Shown: positions 17,184 through 25,801 of the stretch, in pieces
Position numbering within the stretch: the first letter of the stretch is position 1
Layout of the letters: the number at the start of each line of letters is the position of its first letter
Position numbers and translations under genes: made by a program
Source: Actinopolyspora lacussalsi subsp. righensis
GTDB lineage: Bacteria > Actinomycetota > Actinomycetes > Mycobacteriales > Pseudonocardiaceae
Length of the DNA stretch: 64,000 nucleotides
NCBI RefSeq assembly: GCF_900116555.1
Contig: NZ_FPAT01000009.1
Location: 145,892 to 209,891 of the forward strand
Direction of reading: 5' to 3'
The notes under the pieces: model-generated
Seen by the model: the letters and a program-made list of their open reading frames with translations, nothing else
Told to the model about the DNA's origin: nothing
Database searches by the model: none

Positions 17184-17537
17184 GTGTCGGAGCGGAAACC
17201 GGTGGAACGACAGACGCAGTGGCTGCGCGGGGTGCTCGATCTCGCCGTGCTCGCACTGCTGGCCGAGAGCGGGGAGGACTACGGCTACACGTTGGTTCGG
17301 CGTCTCGACGAGGCCGGACTTCCGGGGATGAAACCGGGAACGCTGTATCCGCTGCTCAACCGCCTCGATTCGGAAGGGCTGGTGCGCAGCGAGTGGCGTG
17401 CGGGTTCCGGTGGGCCGGGCCGGAAGTTCTTCCTGCTCACCGAGCGGGGCCGTGCGGTGCTGGCCGAACACGGGCCGCAGTGGACCGAGTTCGCCGAGAA
17501 CGCCACCGCTGTACTCGAACGGGGGATGAGTTCATGA
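17184..17537 (+). CDS. PadR-family transcriptional regulator
   Basis: The 117-residue protein has the PadR winged helix: WLRGVLDLAVLALLAESGED, YGYTLVRRLDEAGLPGMKPG, the family hallmark GTLYPLLNRLDSEGLVRSEW, and the wing GGPGRKFFLLTERGR. A C-terminal helix for dimerisation follows. GTG start at 17184 with a TAGTTT box 6 nt upstream. Its stop overlaps the ATG of the HAAS-type gene. PadR proteins usually repress their own operon and a neighbouring transporter, which fits the operators between it and the divergent ABC operon. Confidence 0.92.
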   Translation: MSERKPVERQTQWLRGVLDLAVLALLAESGEDYGYTLVRRLDEAGLPGMKPGTLYPLLNRLDSEGLVRSEWRAGSGGPGRKFFLLTERGRAVLAEHGPQWTEFAENATAVLERGMSS

Positions 17538-18175
17538 CCGCGGTATCGTCGGAGAAGTACCGCAACGAGTTGATGTTCGCGCTGCGGATGCGCGAGGTGC
17601 CGGGGGACCGGGTCGGCGACGTGCTGGCCGAGGTGGAGTCCCACGTGGCCGAAACGGGGCAGGATCCGGTGGAGGCGTTCGGCACACCGGGGGAGTACGC
17701 GGTGCGGGTGGCCGAGGAGTTCGGCACGACCGGTGGTTCGCCTCGGCGGGCCGTGCTGCGCCCGGGTGTGCTGCTGGTCGCCGCGTTGGCACTGTGCGGA
17801 GCGGAACTGGCGACTTCCGCCGCCACCGCGAACGAGGTCACGCTGACGACCGGCAGCCTCGTCGGGATCGTCGCCCTGCTGGCACTGTTGGTGGTGCCGC
17901 TGCTGTTGGCGATGCGTGCCGCGACCGAGCTTCACAGCGTCGGGCGGCGAGTGTGGTTCGGGCTGGGGGCGCTGGCGACGTTGGTGCTCGCACCGTTCGT
18001 GGCGAACTGGATCGAGCGGGTGGTCGGCGCCGAGCCGGTGCTGGTCACGATGCCGCGCTGGATCGCCTTCGTCTTCGCCGCGGTGTTCCTGCTCGGCACG
18101 GTGGGCCTGTTGGCCCGGACCATTCGCGGCAACCGGATCGTGGATCCCAGGCCCGGTGTCGTCGGGAGTTCCTGA
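17534..18175 (+). CDS. HAAS-domain membrane protein paired with PadR
   Basis: The 213-residue protein has an N-terminal cytoplasmic alpha-helical region (NELMFALRMREVPGDRVGDV, then AEVESHVAETGQDPVEAFGT, PGEYAVRVAEEF) of the HAAS/DUF1700 type that typically partners PadR regulators. Four hydrophobic segments follow, from VLLVAALALCGAELATSAA to FAAVFLLGTVGLLART. The ATG overlaps the PadR stop by the ATGA arrangement. The role is probably to sense membrane or envelope state and modulate PadR; this is inferred from the pairing only. Confidence 0.8.
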   Translation: MTAVSSEKYRNELMFALRMREVPGDRVGDVLAEVESHVAETGQDPVEAFGTPGEYAVRVAEEFGTTGGSPRRAVLRPGVLLVAALALCGAELATSAATANEVTLTTGSLVGIVALLALLVVPLLLAMRAATELHSVGRRVWFGLGALATLVLAPFVANWIERVVGAEPVLVTMPRWIAFVFAAVFLLGTVGLLARTIRGNRIVDPRPGVVGSS

Positions 18176-18182
18176 GCGTGCC

Positions 18183-18207
18183 GGGCGGTCCTCCCGAGCG
18201 ACCGCCC
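18183..18207. terminator. Terminator hairpin after the PadR/HAAS operon
   Basis: GGGCGGTC, 9-nt loop, GACCGCCC: a perfect 8-bp stem 8 nt after the stop codon. Confidence 0.6.
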
Positions 18208-18222
18208 GCCAGTCGACCGCCC

Positions 18223-18252
18223 GCTCCGCGATTTCGCGAGAAATCGCGGAGC
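18223..18252 (+). repeat. GATTTC-hairpin family copy 2, extended to a 13-bp stem
   Basis: GCTCCGCGATTTC, loop GCGA, GAAATCGCGGAGC: a perfect 30-nt palindrome between the convergent HAAS gene and the short ALDH gene. The family core is inside a gene-specific GC stem, so it looks like part of a bidirectional terminator. Confidence 0.8.
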
Positions 18253-18259
18253 GCCGGGG

Positions 18260-19153
18260 TCACTCCCCGAGTGGGTGCCACACCGTTTTCAGCTCGGTGA
18301 AGGCACGCAACCGCCCCGTGCCGGGCGCGGTGTTCCAGTCCGGTTCCACGAGCGGAGCGTCGAGTACCCGCTTGACGCTCCCGGCGGCCGTCTCCTCCAG
18401 CTCGCCACGCAGGGTTTCGTCCGCCCCGCTCGGATCCAGCGCGTCCACATCGGAGTGCGATGCCAGCCGTGAGATCAGTTCGGCGGGATCTCCGGTGAGC
18501 ACGTTGACCACCCCACCTGGTACGTCCGAAGTGGCCAGTGCCTCGCACAGGCTCACGGCGGGCACCGCCAGTTCCGCATCCACGAGTACCACCGCGCTGT
18601 TGCCCGCCGCCAGCACCGGGGCCAGCACGCTGACCAGACCCAGCAGCGAGGAGCGCCGGGGCGCCACCACCCCCACCACGCCCACGGGTTCCGGCGTGCT
18701 GTGCACGGTGTACGGACCGGCGACCTGGCCGACACCGCCCCGCAGGACGCCGAGCTTGTCGGTCCAGCCCGCGTACCAGAACATTCGGTCCACGGCGGTA
18801 TCCACCGCCCGTTCCGCCTCCGTCGCGGACAGCCCCTCGGTCGCCGCCACCTCGGAGGTGAACCGGTCCCGCGTCCCCTCCAGCATCTCGGCGACCCGGA
18901 ACAGCACCTGCCCACGGTTGTGGGCGCTGGCACCGGACCAGCCGTCGAACGCCTTGCGGGCCGCGGCCACGGCGTCGCGCAGATCCTTGCGCGAGGCCTT
19001 CGCCGCGTTCGCCCGGAACGTCCCGTCCGCGTCGGCGACCGCGACGACCCGGCCCGACTCGGATCTGGCGAAGGACCCGCCCACGTAGAGCTTGTAGGTC
19101 TTGGGCACCGTCACCCTCTTCCGCGTGCTCACCCGCGCCTCGTCTTCAGACAT
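18260..19153 (-). CDS. Short aldehyde-dehydrogenase-like protein lacking the catalytic half
   Basis: The 297 residues align to ALDH N-terminal and cofactor-binding segments (KLYVGGSFARSESGRVVAVA, then EPVGVVGVVAPRRSSLLGL, APVLAAGNSAVVL, VPGGVVNVLTGDPAELISRL). The usual E-L-GG motif and the active-site Cys region are absent, so it cannot be a normal ALDH. Full-length relatives have about 480 residues. It overlaps the 3' end of the complete ALDH by 8 bp. It may act as a partner or regulatory subunit of that enzyme, or be decaying. The frame is clean, which favours selection over decay. Confidence 0.8.
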   Translation of the reverse strand: MSEDEARVSTRKRVTVPKTYKLYVGGSFARSESGRVVAVADADGTFRANAAKASRKDLRDAVAAARKAFDGWSGASAHNRGQVLFRVAEMLEGTRDRFTSEVAATEGLSATEAERAVDTAVDRMFWYAGWTDKLGVLRGGVGQVAGPYTVHSTPEPVGVVGVVAPRRSSLLGLVSVLAPVLAAGNSAVVLVDAELAVPAVSLCEALATSDVPGGVVNVLTGDPAELISRLASHSDVDALDPSGADETLRGELEETAAGSVKRVLDAPLVEPDWNTAPGTGRLRAFTELKTVWHPLGE

Positions 19154-20594
19154 CGAGATAGGCCTCCAGACCCGCGGCACCGCCGACGTGACCGTTCCCG
19201 GACTCACCGCGCCCACCGAACGGAGCGGTCGGGTCGAACCGGTGGAACGTGTTGGCCCACACCACACCGGTACGCAGCCCGCGCGCCGTCCACAGCGCGC
19301 GGGAGCCCTTCTCGCTCCACACGCCCGCGGCCAGACCGTACGGCGTGTTGTCGGCCTTGGTCACGGCCTCCCGCGCGGTGCGGAAGGTCAGCACCGAGAG
19401 AACCGGGCCGAAAACCTCCGTTCGCGCCACGCTCATGGACTGCTGCACGTCGGTCAGCAGGGTGGGAGCCATGAAATCGCCGTGCCGTGGCAGCGTCGCC
19501 GGCACGGTCCAACGACTCGCCCCCTCCGCGACGCCACGCTCCACGAGCTCGGAGAGCCGCTCCACCTCGGCCGTCGAGCCGAGTGACCCCACATCGGTGT
19601 TGCGATCCATCGGATCGCCCACCCGCAGCTCCGCCATGCGGTCGCGCAGCCGTGCCACGAACTCCTCGGCCGCGGACTCCTCCACCAGCAGCCGCGAGCC
19701 CGCGCAGCGGACCCGTCCCTGGTTGAAGAAGGCACCCTCGACCACGCCCCGCACCGCCTCCTCCGGCGCCGCGTCGGCGAACACGATGTTCACCCCGTTG
19801 CCGCCCAGTTCGGACGTGACTCGTTTGCCCCGGCCGGCGAGGTCGCGCCGCACCCGTTCGCCCACCTCGGTGGAACCGGTGAAAACCGCGTGCCGCACCC
19901 CGCGATGTGTCAGCAGGCTCGCTCCGGTCCCCGAGTCGCCGGGCAGGATGTTGACCGTGCCGGGGGGTAGACCGGCCTGCTCGCAGATCTCGCCGAACAC
20001 CAGCGCGCTCAGCGGTGTCCGTTCGGATGGTTTGACGACCACGGTGGACCCGCAGGCCAGAGCCGGAGCGATTCGCTGCGCCAGCAGCAGCAGCGGGAAG
20101 TTCGACGGGACCACCTGCCCGGTCACCCCGAGCGGTGCGGGGGAGGGCCCGAATCCGGCGTGGTCCAGCTTGTCCGCCCAGCCCGCGTAGTGCAGGAACC
20201 ACGCCGCCGCGTTGGGCAGGTCGAACTCCGTCGCCTGCCTGACGGGCTTGCCGGTGTCCAGTGTCTCCAGCACCGCCAGTTCCCGGGAACGTTCCTGCAG
20301 CAGCCGGGCGATCCGGAACAGGTACTTGGCCCGGTCGGTACCGCTGATCGCCGCCCAGCGGTGCCGAAAGGCGTTCTCGGCCGCGGCGACCGCGCGGTCC
20401 ACATCGGACTCCGCGCTGCTCGTGATCTCCGCCAGCGGTTCTCCGGTCGCCGGATTCACGCTGGAGAAAACCGCACCGGTGCCGTCGGTGAACTCCCCGT
20501 CGATGAACGGGCGGTAGCGTTCCCGAAGCGCGGCGACCGTCGCGGATTCGAGGGCGGGCGCGTACTCCAGGGGATTCGCGTCGGGCTCCGTCAA
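19146..20594 (-). CDS. Aldehyde dehydrogenase (NAD(P)-dependent, ALDH superfamily)
   Basis: The 482-residue, full-length enzyme oxidises an aldehyde to a carboxylate. Visible motifs are VVPSNFPLL (catalytic Asn), CGSTVVVKPSERTPLSAL, FTGSTEVGERV, TSELGGNGVN (general-base Glu) and NQGRVRCAGSRLLV with the nucleophile Cys. The C-terminal EVFGPVLSVLTF is also present. The start is TTG at 20592-20594, overlapping the deoC TGA. Because deoC makes acetaldehyde, this enzyme plausibly disposes of it. It forms one operon, deoC-ALDH-short ALDH. Confidence 0.93.
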   Translation of the reverse strand: MTEPDANPLEYAPALESATVAALRERYRPFIDGEFTDGTGAVFSSVNPATGEPLAEITSSAESDVDRAVAAAENAFRHRWAAISGTDRAKYLFRIARLLQERSRELAVLETLDTGKPVRQATEFDLPNAAAWFLHYAGWADKLDHAGFGPSPAPLGVTGQVVPSNFPLLLLAQRIAPALACGSTVVVKPSERTPLSALVFGEICEQAGLPPGTVNILPGDSGTGASLLTHRGVRHAVFTGSTEVGERVRRDLAGRGKRVTSELGGNGVNIVFADAAPEEAVRGVVEGAFFNQGRVRCAGSRLLVEESAAEEFVARLRDRMAELRVGDPMDRNTDVGSLGSTAEVERLSELVERGVAEGASRWTVPATLPRHGDFMAPTLLTDVQQSMSVARTEVFGPVLSVLTFRTAREAVTKADNTPYGLAAGVWSEKGSRALWTARGLRTGVVWANTFHRFDPTAPFGGRGESGNGHVGGAAGLEAYLDV

Positions 20595-21571
20595 AGATCC
20601 ACCGTCACCTGGTCGGGGCCACTGTAGTGGCCGTGAAGTTGCGTTTCGCGCTGCATCAGCAGGTCGTTGAGCAGTCCGGACGCCCCGAACCGGAACAGTT
20701 CGGGACTCAACCAGTCAGGTCCCGCCACCTCCCGCACCGCCACGAGGTAGCGGATCGCGTCCTTGGTGGTGCGGATTCCGCCCGCCGGTTTGACACCGCG
20801 CGTCTGCCCGGTTCGCTCCCGCCACTCGCGTACCGCCCGCAACAGCACGTGGGTCACCGGCAGGGTCGCGGCGGGGGAGACCTTGCCGGTGGAAGTCTTG
20901 ACGAAGTCGGCCCCCGCCAGCAGCGCCAGCCAGCTCGCCCGCCACACGTTGTCGTAGCCGCCCAACTCGCCGGTTTCCAGGATCACCTTCAGGTGGGCGG
21001 GCACGCACGCTGCCCGGACCTGTTCGATCTCGTCGAAGACCCGGCCGTACTCGCCCGCGAGGAAAGCACCGCGGTCGATGACCATGTCCACCTCGTCGGC
21101 GCCGGACTCAACCGCCAGCTCCACCTCGGCCAGCTTGGCGCGCGGCGTGGAGCGGCCCGAGGGGAACGCGGTCGCCACCGAGGCGACCCCGACCCCGGAG
21201 CCGCGCAGTGCCGTCACCGCCTCGGCGACCAGATCAGGGTAGACGCACAGCGCGGCGACCCGGGGGACGTCCGGGAACCGCGAGTCCGGGGTGCGGGCCT
21301 TGGCCGCAAGCGCACGCACCTTGCTCGCGTTGTCCGCACCCTCCAGCGTGGTCAGGTCCACCATGCTCACCGCGCGGTCGATGGCGCGCAGCTTGGCCTC
21401 TCCCTTGACGGCGCGCCCGGCCAGCGCGGTGGCCCGCTGTTCGAGTCCCACCGCGTCGATGCCGGGCAGCCCGCGCAGGAAACGCGTCAACGCGGCTTCG
21501 TCGCGGGTGGCCTCGGCCAGCTCGCCCGGTGGTCCCGTTCTCGGTGGGCTGGATGACGGCGAATCGGCCAT
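20591..21571 (-). CDS. deoC: Deoxyribose-phosphate aldolase
   Basis: Cleaves 2-deoxyribose-5-phosphate to glyceraldehyde-3-phosphate and acetaldehyde. The 326-residue product has the Schiff-base Lys in GADFVKTSTGKVSP, the second active-site Lys in GVKPAGGIRTT, and the family opening VSMVDLTTLEGADNASKVRA. The N-terminal extension of about 60 residues makes it the long actinobacterial form. ATG at 21569-21571 with TAGACT 7 nt upstream (leaderless). It works after thymidine phosphorylase plus a phosphopentomutase, which is not in this window. Confidence 0.95.
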   Translation of the reverse strand: MADSPSSSPPRTGPPGELAEATRDEAALTRFLRGLPGIDAVGLEQRATALAGRAVKGEAKLRAIDRAVSMVDLTTLEGADNASKVRALAAKARTPDSRFPDVPRVAALCVYPDLVAEAVTALRGSGVGVASVATAFPSGRSTPRAKLAEVELAVESGADEVDMVIDRGAFLAGEYGRVFDEIEQVRAACVPAHLKVILETGELGGYDNVWRASWLALLAGADFVKTSTGKVSPAATLPVTHVLLRAVREWRERTGQTRGVKPAGGIRTTKDAIRYLVAVREVAGPDWLSPELFRFGASGLLNDLLMQRETQLHGHYSGPDQVTVDL

Positions 21572-21578
21572 GCGGAGC

Positions 21579-21584
21579 AGTCTA
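21579..21584 (-). promoter_or_regulatory. Putative -10 box (TAGACT) of leaderless deoC promoter
   Basis: TAGACT on the minus strand ends 7 nt before the deoC ATG; the same hexamer precedes the acyl-AMP ligase gene. Confidence 0.55.
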
Positions 21585-21820
21585 CGGTGCCGCTCCGCCG
21601 TGACCAATGTTCACCGCGCGGTCCGCGTTCGGCCCCGGTGGCTCCACGTCGTCACCGACACGCTCAACGGCGCGCCTGCTCGACGCTCCCCCTACGGACT
21701 CTCCCGGTGGCGCTTCGAGCGGTTCCGGCGGTGGCGCGTTCCGGCTGCCCTGCCGCGACTCCGGAAAGTGGTGATGCCGTCACACGACAAACCCGCTCGA
21801 GTTCCCGACGCGGGTTTACG

Positions 21821-21826
21821 TAGGCT
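21821..21826 (+). promoter_or_regulatory. Putative -10 box (TAGGCT) of leaderless metG promoter
   Basis: It ends 7 nt before the ATG at 21834. There is no ribosome site between box and start. Confidence 0.5.
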
Positions 21827-21833
21827 GTGAACC

Positions 21834-23627
21834 ATGAGTACCCCCGTCCTTACCGCAGTGGCCTGGCCCTACACCAACGGGCCGCGACACATCGGTCACG
21901 TCTCCGGAATCGGTGTCCCCTCGGACGTCTTCTCGCGGTACCACCGAATGGCCGGGAACAAGGTGCTCATGGTCTCCGGCAGCGACGAGCACGGGACCCC
22001 GATCCAGGTCCAGGCGGAGAAGGAAGGCATCACCCCGCGTGAGCTGGTGGACAAGTATCACCGGGTGATCGCCGAGGACATGGGATCGCTCGGGGTAAGC
22101 TACGACCTCTACACCCGGACCACCACCGGCAATCACTACCAGGTGGTGCGGCAGATCTTCCTGGCGCTGTACCGCAACGGCTACATCATCCCCAAGACCA
22201 CCACCGGAGCGGTCAGTCCCTCCACCGGCCGCACCCTGCCCGACCGCTACATCGAGGGCACCTGCCCGATCTGCGATCACGACGGTGCCCGCGGCGACCA
22301 GTGCGACAACTGCGGCAACCAGCTCGACGCGGCCGAGCTGCGCGACCCGGTCTCCCGGATCAACGGGGAAGTGCCGCGCTTCGTGGAGACCGAACACCTC
22401 TTCCTGGACCTGCCCGCCTTCACCGAGACGCTGGGCAAGTGGCTGTCCACGCGTACCGACTGGCGCTCCAACGTCCTGAACTTCACCCGCAACCTCGTGG
22501 AGGACATGCGGCCCAGGCCGATCACCCGCGATCTCGACTGGGGGGTTCCGGTCCCGCTGGAGGGCTGGGACGAGCAGTCGATGAAACGACTCTACGTCTG
22601 GTTCGACGCGGTGATCGGCTACTTCTCGGCCAGCGTCGAGTGGGCCAGGCGTTCCGGTGATCCCGAGGCGTGGCGTGCCTGGTGGAACGACCCGGAGGCG
22701 CTGCGGGTGTACTTCATGGGCAAGGACAACATCACCTTCCACGCCCAGATCTGGCCCACCCTGCTGATGGGGCACAACGGAGCCGGGGATCGCGGCGGCA
22801 ACGCCGGTCCCTACGGCGAGTTGAACCTGCCCACCGAGATCGCCTCCAGCGAGTTCCTGACCATGACCGGGTCCAAGTTCTCCACTTCCCGGGGAACGGT
22901 GATCTACGTGCGTGACTTCGTGCGCGAGTTCGGGCCGGACGCGCTGCGCTACTTCATCTCGGCGGCCGGTCCCGAGACCCAGGACGTCGACTTCACCTGG
23001 GACGAGTTCGTCCGCAGGATCAACTTCGAACTCGCCAACGAGTGGGGGAACCTGGTAAACCGGGCGGTTTCGCTGGCTGCCAAGAACGTCGGCGCCGTTC
23101 CCGAACCCCGCGTTCCGGAGGCCGCCGACGAGGAGCTCAAGACGATGGCCCGCGACGCCTTCGACGTGGTCGGCGGGCACCTGCGGCGCTCCAGGTTCCG
23201 CGCCGCCACCCAGGAGGCGATGCGGGTCGTCTCGGCGGCCAACAAGTACCTGTCCGAGCAGGAACCCTGGAAGCGTAAGGACGATCCGGAACGCCGCGAC
23301 ACCATCCTGCACACCGCGTTGCAGCTGGTCTCGGACGCTAACACCCTGCTCACCCCGTTCCTGCCGCACTCGGCGCAGCGGGTGCACGAGCTGCTGGGCG
23401 GTACGGGAACGTGGGCGGCGCAGCCGCAGCTGCGGGAGGTCGACGACCTGGACGTGTCCGACCGTTCCTATCCGATCCTGACCGGTGACTACGGCTCCGA
23501 GCAGGCCAGCTGGGAGTCCCGGCCGATCGGGGTCGGCACACCGCTGAGCAAGCCGACGCCGCTGTTCGGCAAGCTCGACCCCGAGCTGGCCGAGACCGGA
23601 CCGGAGTGGGCGCCGATCCAGAGCTGA
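21834..23627 (+). CDS. metG: Methionyl-tRNA synthetase
   Basis: Charges tRNA-Met. The 597-residue product has the class I HIGH motif in [12 protein letters not shown] and the zinc knuckle [17 protein letters not shown]. The KMSKS-equivalent is [13 protein letters not shown], with Phe and Thr variants common in this subgroup. The anticodon-binding helical domain follows ([15 protein letters not shown], then [20 protein letters not shown]). It lacks the C-terminal EMAPII-like tRNA-binding domain found in some MetG proteins and ends at [18 protein letters not shown]. Confidence 0.97.
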   Translation: MSTPVLTAVAWPYTNGPRHIGHVSGIGVPSDVFSRYHRMAGNKVLMVSGSDEHGTPIQVQAEKEGITPRELVDKYHRVIAEDMGSLGVSYDLYTRTTTGNHYQVVRQIFLALYRNGYIIPKTTTGAVSPSTGRTLPDRYIEGTCPICDHDGARGDQCDNCGNQLDAAELRDPVSRINGEVPRFVETEHLFLDLPAFTETLGKWLSTRTDWRSNVLNFTRNLVEDMRPRPITRDLDWGVPVPLEGWDEQSMKRLYVWFDAVIGYFSASVEWARRSGDPEAWRAWWNDPEALRVYFMGKDNITFHAQIWPTLLMGHNGAGDRGGNAGPYGELNLPTEIASSEFLTMTGSKFSTSRGTVIYVRDFVREFGPDALRYFISAAGPETQDVDFTWDEFVRRINFELANEWGNLVNRAVSLAAKNVGAVPEPRVPEAADEELKTMARDAFDVVGGHLRRSRFRAATQEAMRVVSAANKYLSEQEPWKRKDDPERRDTILHTALQLVSDANTLLTPFLPHSAQRVHELLGGTGTWAAQPQLREVDDLDVSDRSYPILTGDYGSEQASWESRPIGVGTPLSKPTPLFGKLDPELAETGPEWAPIQS

Positions 23628-23640
23628 TCCGGCGGTGGAC

Positions 23641-23690
23641 TTCCCAGTCCGGTCGTTCCCAGCCCGATCGTTCCCAGCCCGGTCGTTCCC
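23641..23690 (+). repeat. 15-bp tandem repeat, about 3.5 copies
   Basis: TTCCCAGTCCGGTCG, TTCCCAGCCCGATCG, TTCCCAGCCCGGTCG, then a partial unit TTCCCACCGG. It starts 14 bp after the metG stop. Non-coding; copy number may vary between strains. Confidence 0.75.
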
Positions 23691-23768
23691 ACCGGAGCGG
23701 CCGGGCCTTTCGCCCGCGCGCCCTCGGTTCGCCGGGGGCCGGGGTGTGACGGGCGTCTCACGGGAATA

Positions 23769-24623
23769 ATGGGCGGAGTGAGCAAGGGCGACAAACGAAC
23801 CCCGCCACCGGAGCCGGAGCCGTTGCCCGCTCCGGTGGTGGACGCGCACACCCATCTCGACGCCTGTGGCGCGGTCGAGGCGGCGGATGTTCGCCGCATG
23901 GTGGACCGGGCCGAGGCCGCGGGGGTCGGCCGGGTGGTGACGGTGGCCGACGACATCGAGTCGGCGAAGTGGACGCTCTCCGCCGCGGGCTGGGACGAGC
24001 GGGTCCACGCCGCGGTCGCGCTGCACCCCACCAGGGCCAAGGACTTCGGCGAGTACGAGCGGGAAACGCTGGCCGAGCTGGTCCGTGATCCCAGGGTGGT
24101 CGCGGTCGGGGAGACCGGGCTCGACTACTACTGGGACTACTCCCCGCCGGAACCGCAGCAGGAGGCGTTCCGCTGGCACATCGACCTCGCCAAGCGGATC
24201 GGCAAGCCGCTCATGATCCACGACAGGGACGCGCACGAGGACATCCTGCGCATCCTGGACGAGGAGGGCGCTCCCGAGACGGTGATCTTCCACTGCTTCT
24301 CCGGTGACGCCGACTTCGCCCGCCGTTGCGTGGCAGCCGGTTACGTGCTCTCGTTCGCGGGTACGGCCACCTTCCGCAACGCGAACGCGCGCGGTCTCCG
24401 GGAAGCGGCGGCCCTAGTGCCGGTGGAGCAGATGCTCGTCGAGACCGACGCGCCGTTCCTGACACCGCACCCGTTTCGCGGCAGGCCCAACGAACCGTAC
24501 TGCGTAAATTACACCGTTCGTGACCTTGCTGAACTGCGTGAGACGAGTGTCGCGGAACTCGCGGTCGCGCTGACGGCCACTACCGAACGAGTTTTTCAAC
24601 TCGATCGTGTAGCAGCTGGCTGA
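23769..24623 (+). CDS. tatD: TatD-family metal-dependent DNase
   Basis: The 284-residue TIM-barrel hydrolase has the family metal ligands: VVDAHTHLDAC (HxH), Glu in VAVGETGLDYYWD, His in KPLMIHDRDAHEDIL, His in VIFHCFSGD and Asp in LVETDAPFLTPHPFRG. TatD proteins are 3'-5' nucleases implicated in DNA repair and quality control. The gene order metG-tatD-rpf-ksgA-ispE is the usual actinobacterial arrangement. The start could be ATG 23769 or GTG 23778; the first is used. Confidence 0.93.
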   Translation: MGGVSKGDKRTPPPEPEPLPAPVVDAHTHLDACGAVEAADVRRMVDRAEAAGVGRVVTVADDIESAKWTLSAAGWDERVHAAVALHPTRAKDFGEYERETLAELVRDPRVVAVGETGLDYYWDYSPPEPQQEAFRWHIDLAKRIGKPLMIHDRDAHEDILRILDEEGAPETVIFHCFSGDADFARRCVAAGYVLSFAGTATFRNANARGLREAAALVPVEQMLVETDAPFLTPHPFRGRPNEPYCVNYTVRDLAELRETSVAELAVALTATTERVFQLDRVAAG

Positions 24624-24874
24624 GTCTCGGTAACTCTCCGGCCACCTTCTCGATCAGCCGCGGTGATGTCGGCTTGCGACCACTCCGCGTCCTCCTACCG
24701 TCCGAAGTGGAAGCCGGGATGGGGAGTTCGACGGTGCTCGCCGGTTCGATCGGCGCACCGTGAACCCCGTTCGGGGCCTTCGGCGTGAGTTCGGCCGAGC
24801 CGCTCGGGCGGGCCGCTGTCACGGGGTTCCACGGGGACGTTCCGCTGCCCGGAACCACGGCCGAGAAGGTGGTC

Positions 24875-25234
24875 ATGAGAACTCGACACGTTCCACGCGG
24901 CGCGATCCTGTTGGCGGCGGCCCTGACCGCGAGCATGGGGGCCGGTTCCCCCGCCGCCGCGGCCGAGCACCAGCGCACCCCGGGAAAAGTGTGGGACCGG
25001 TTGGCACGGTGCGAATCGGGCGGTGACTGGCACATCAACACCGGAAACGGTTACTACGGTGGATTGCAGTTCCTGCGCAGCACCTGGGCCGCCTACGGCG
25101 GTGAGCGCTACGCGCATTATCCCCACCGAGCCGCGCGCGCCGAACAGATCGAGGTCGCGAGTCGGTTGCGCGAGGCCCGCGGCGATTACGGAGCATGGCC
25201 CTCCTGCGCCCGCCGGCTGGGATTGCCGCACTAG
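24875..25234 (+). CDS. Small secreted resuscitation-promoting factor (Rpf domain only)
   Basis: The 119-residue protein has a signal peptide (ILLAAALTASMGAGSPAAAA, cleavage near AAA-EHQ) followed directly by one Rpf lysozyme-like domain: VWDRLARCESGGDWHINTGN, GYYGGLQFLRSTWAAYGGER, ending YGAWPSCARRLGLPH. The catalytic Glu is in RCESGG. The two Cys of the Rpf disulphide are present. It should cleave peptidoglycan outside the cell and help regrowth. ATG 24875 chosen for GAGAAGG upstream and the signal peptide; the frame is open upstream but without these. It is a close paralogue of the RpfB C-terminus 1.8 kb downstream. Confidence 0.9.
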   Translation: MRTRHVPRGAILLAAALTASMGAGSPAAAAEHQRTPGKVWDRLARCESGGDWHINTGNGYYGGLQFLRSTWAAYGGERYAHYPHRAARAEQIEVASRLREARGDYGAWPSCARRLGLPH

Positions 25235-25247
25235 TGGGATGTCGCGG

Positions 25248-25275
25248 CGGGGCCGCGAGCCGTTCCGCGGCCCCG
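25248..25275. terminator. Terminator hairpin after the small rpf gene
   Basis: CGGGGCCGCG, 8-nt loop, CGCGGCCCCG: a perfect 10-bp stem 13 nt after the stop codon. Confidence 0.65.
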
Positions 25276-25309
25276 TGCGGGCGGGAAACCCAGTGCGGGC
25301 GGGAAACCG
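25276..25309 (+). repeat. 18-bp direct repeat, two copies
   Basis: GTGCGGGCGGGAAACCCA followed immediately by GTGCGGGCGGGAAACC, just after the terminator. Function unknown. Confidence 0.7.
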
Positions 25310-25512
25310 CTGTATGGGTAATCGATAACCCTCGATAGTGCGAGGAACCCGATACTGACGATCACGCGCGGTGTCGAGATCTGCGCGTTATGACGTGTGG
25401 CGGCCAATGGCCGAACATATTTCGGTTCGATCGTGTGAATTTCATCGATGCCCTGTGCGCTGGGGAAGTCGATTTCGTGTCGGTAACTCAGGTCACAGCG
25501 ATTTCGTGATCC

Positions 25513-25542
25513 TTGGCAGCGCGCGGATCATCACGCTAGAGT
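25513..25542 (+). promoter_or_regulatory. Putative sigma-70-type promoter of rpfB, with a long leader
   Basis: TTGGCA (25513-25518), 18-bp spacer, TAGAGT (25537-25542). Transcription would start near 25549 and leave a roughly 250-nt leader before the rpfB GTG. Actinobacterial rpf genes are sometimes under c-di-AMP (ydaO) riboswitches, but I do not recognise that fold here. The whole 25310-25801 interval holds no gene. Confidence 0.45.
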
Positions 25543-25801
25543 CTCGAACTCGTAAACCGATGACCACGGTCACGGATTACGCCCGCAGTCTTCGCCGGTG
25601 TACGTCGGGGTAGCCTGCCCTCGCCGCTCGGAACACGAATTACGGGCGCGATGGTCGGCTGGCGGCGCTGGCTACGGGAGTCGGATACGGACACGAAGCA
25701 CGAAGGTAACGCGCTCGCGCGTGCCGGTCGGAAGCCGAAGGGGCGGTTTCCCTCCGGACGTCTCGGGCACGTCTTTCCCGCCTTCGGGAGGTAACGACCC
25801 T

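Noticed and set aside
21816..24293. 825-codon minus-strand open frame
   Set aside because: Antisense to metG and tatD, with a compositionally biased product.
25235..25801. c-di-AMP (ydaO) riboswitch upstream of rpfB
   Set aside because: Expected from rpf genes elsewhere, but I could not find the conserved ydaO blocks, so only an unassigned leader is reported.
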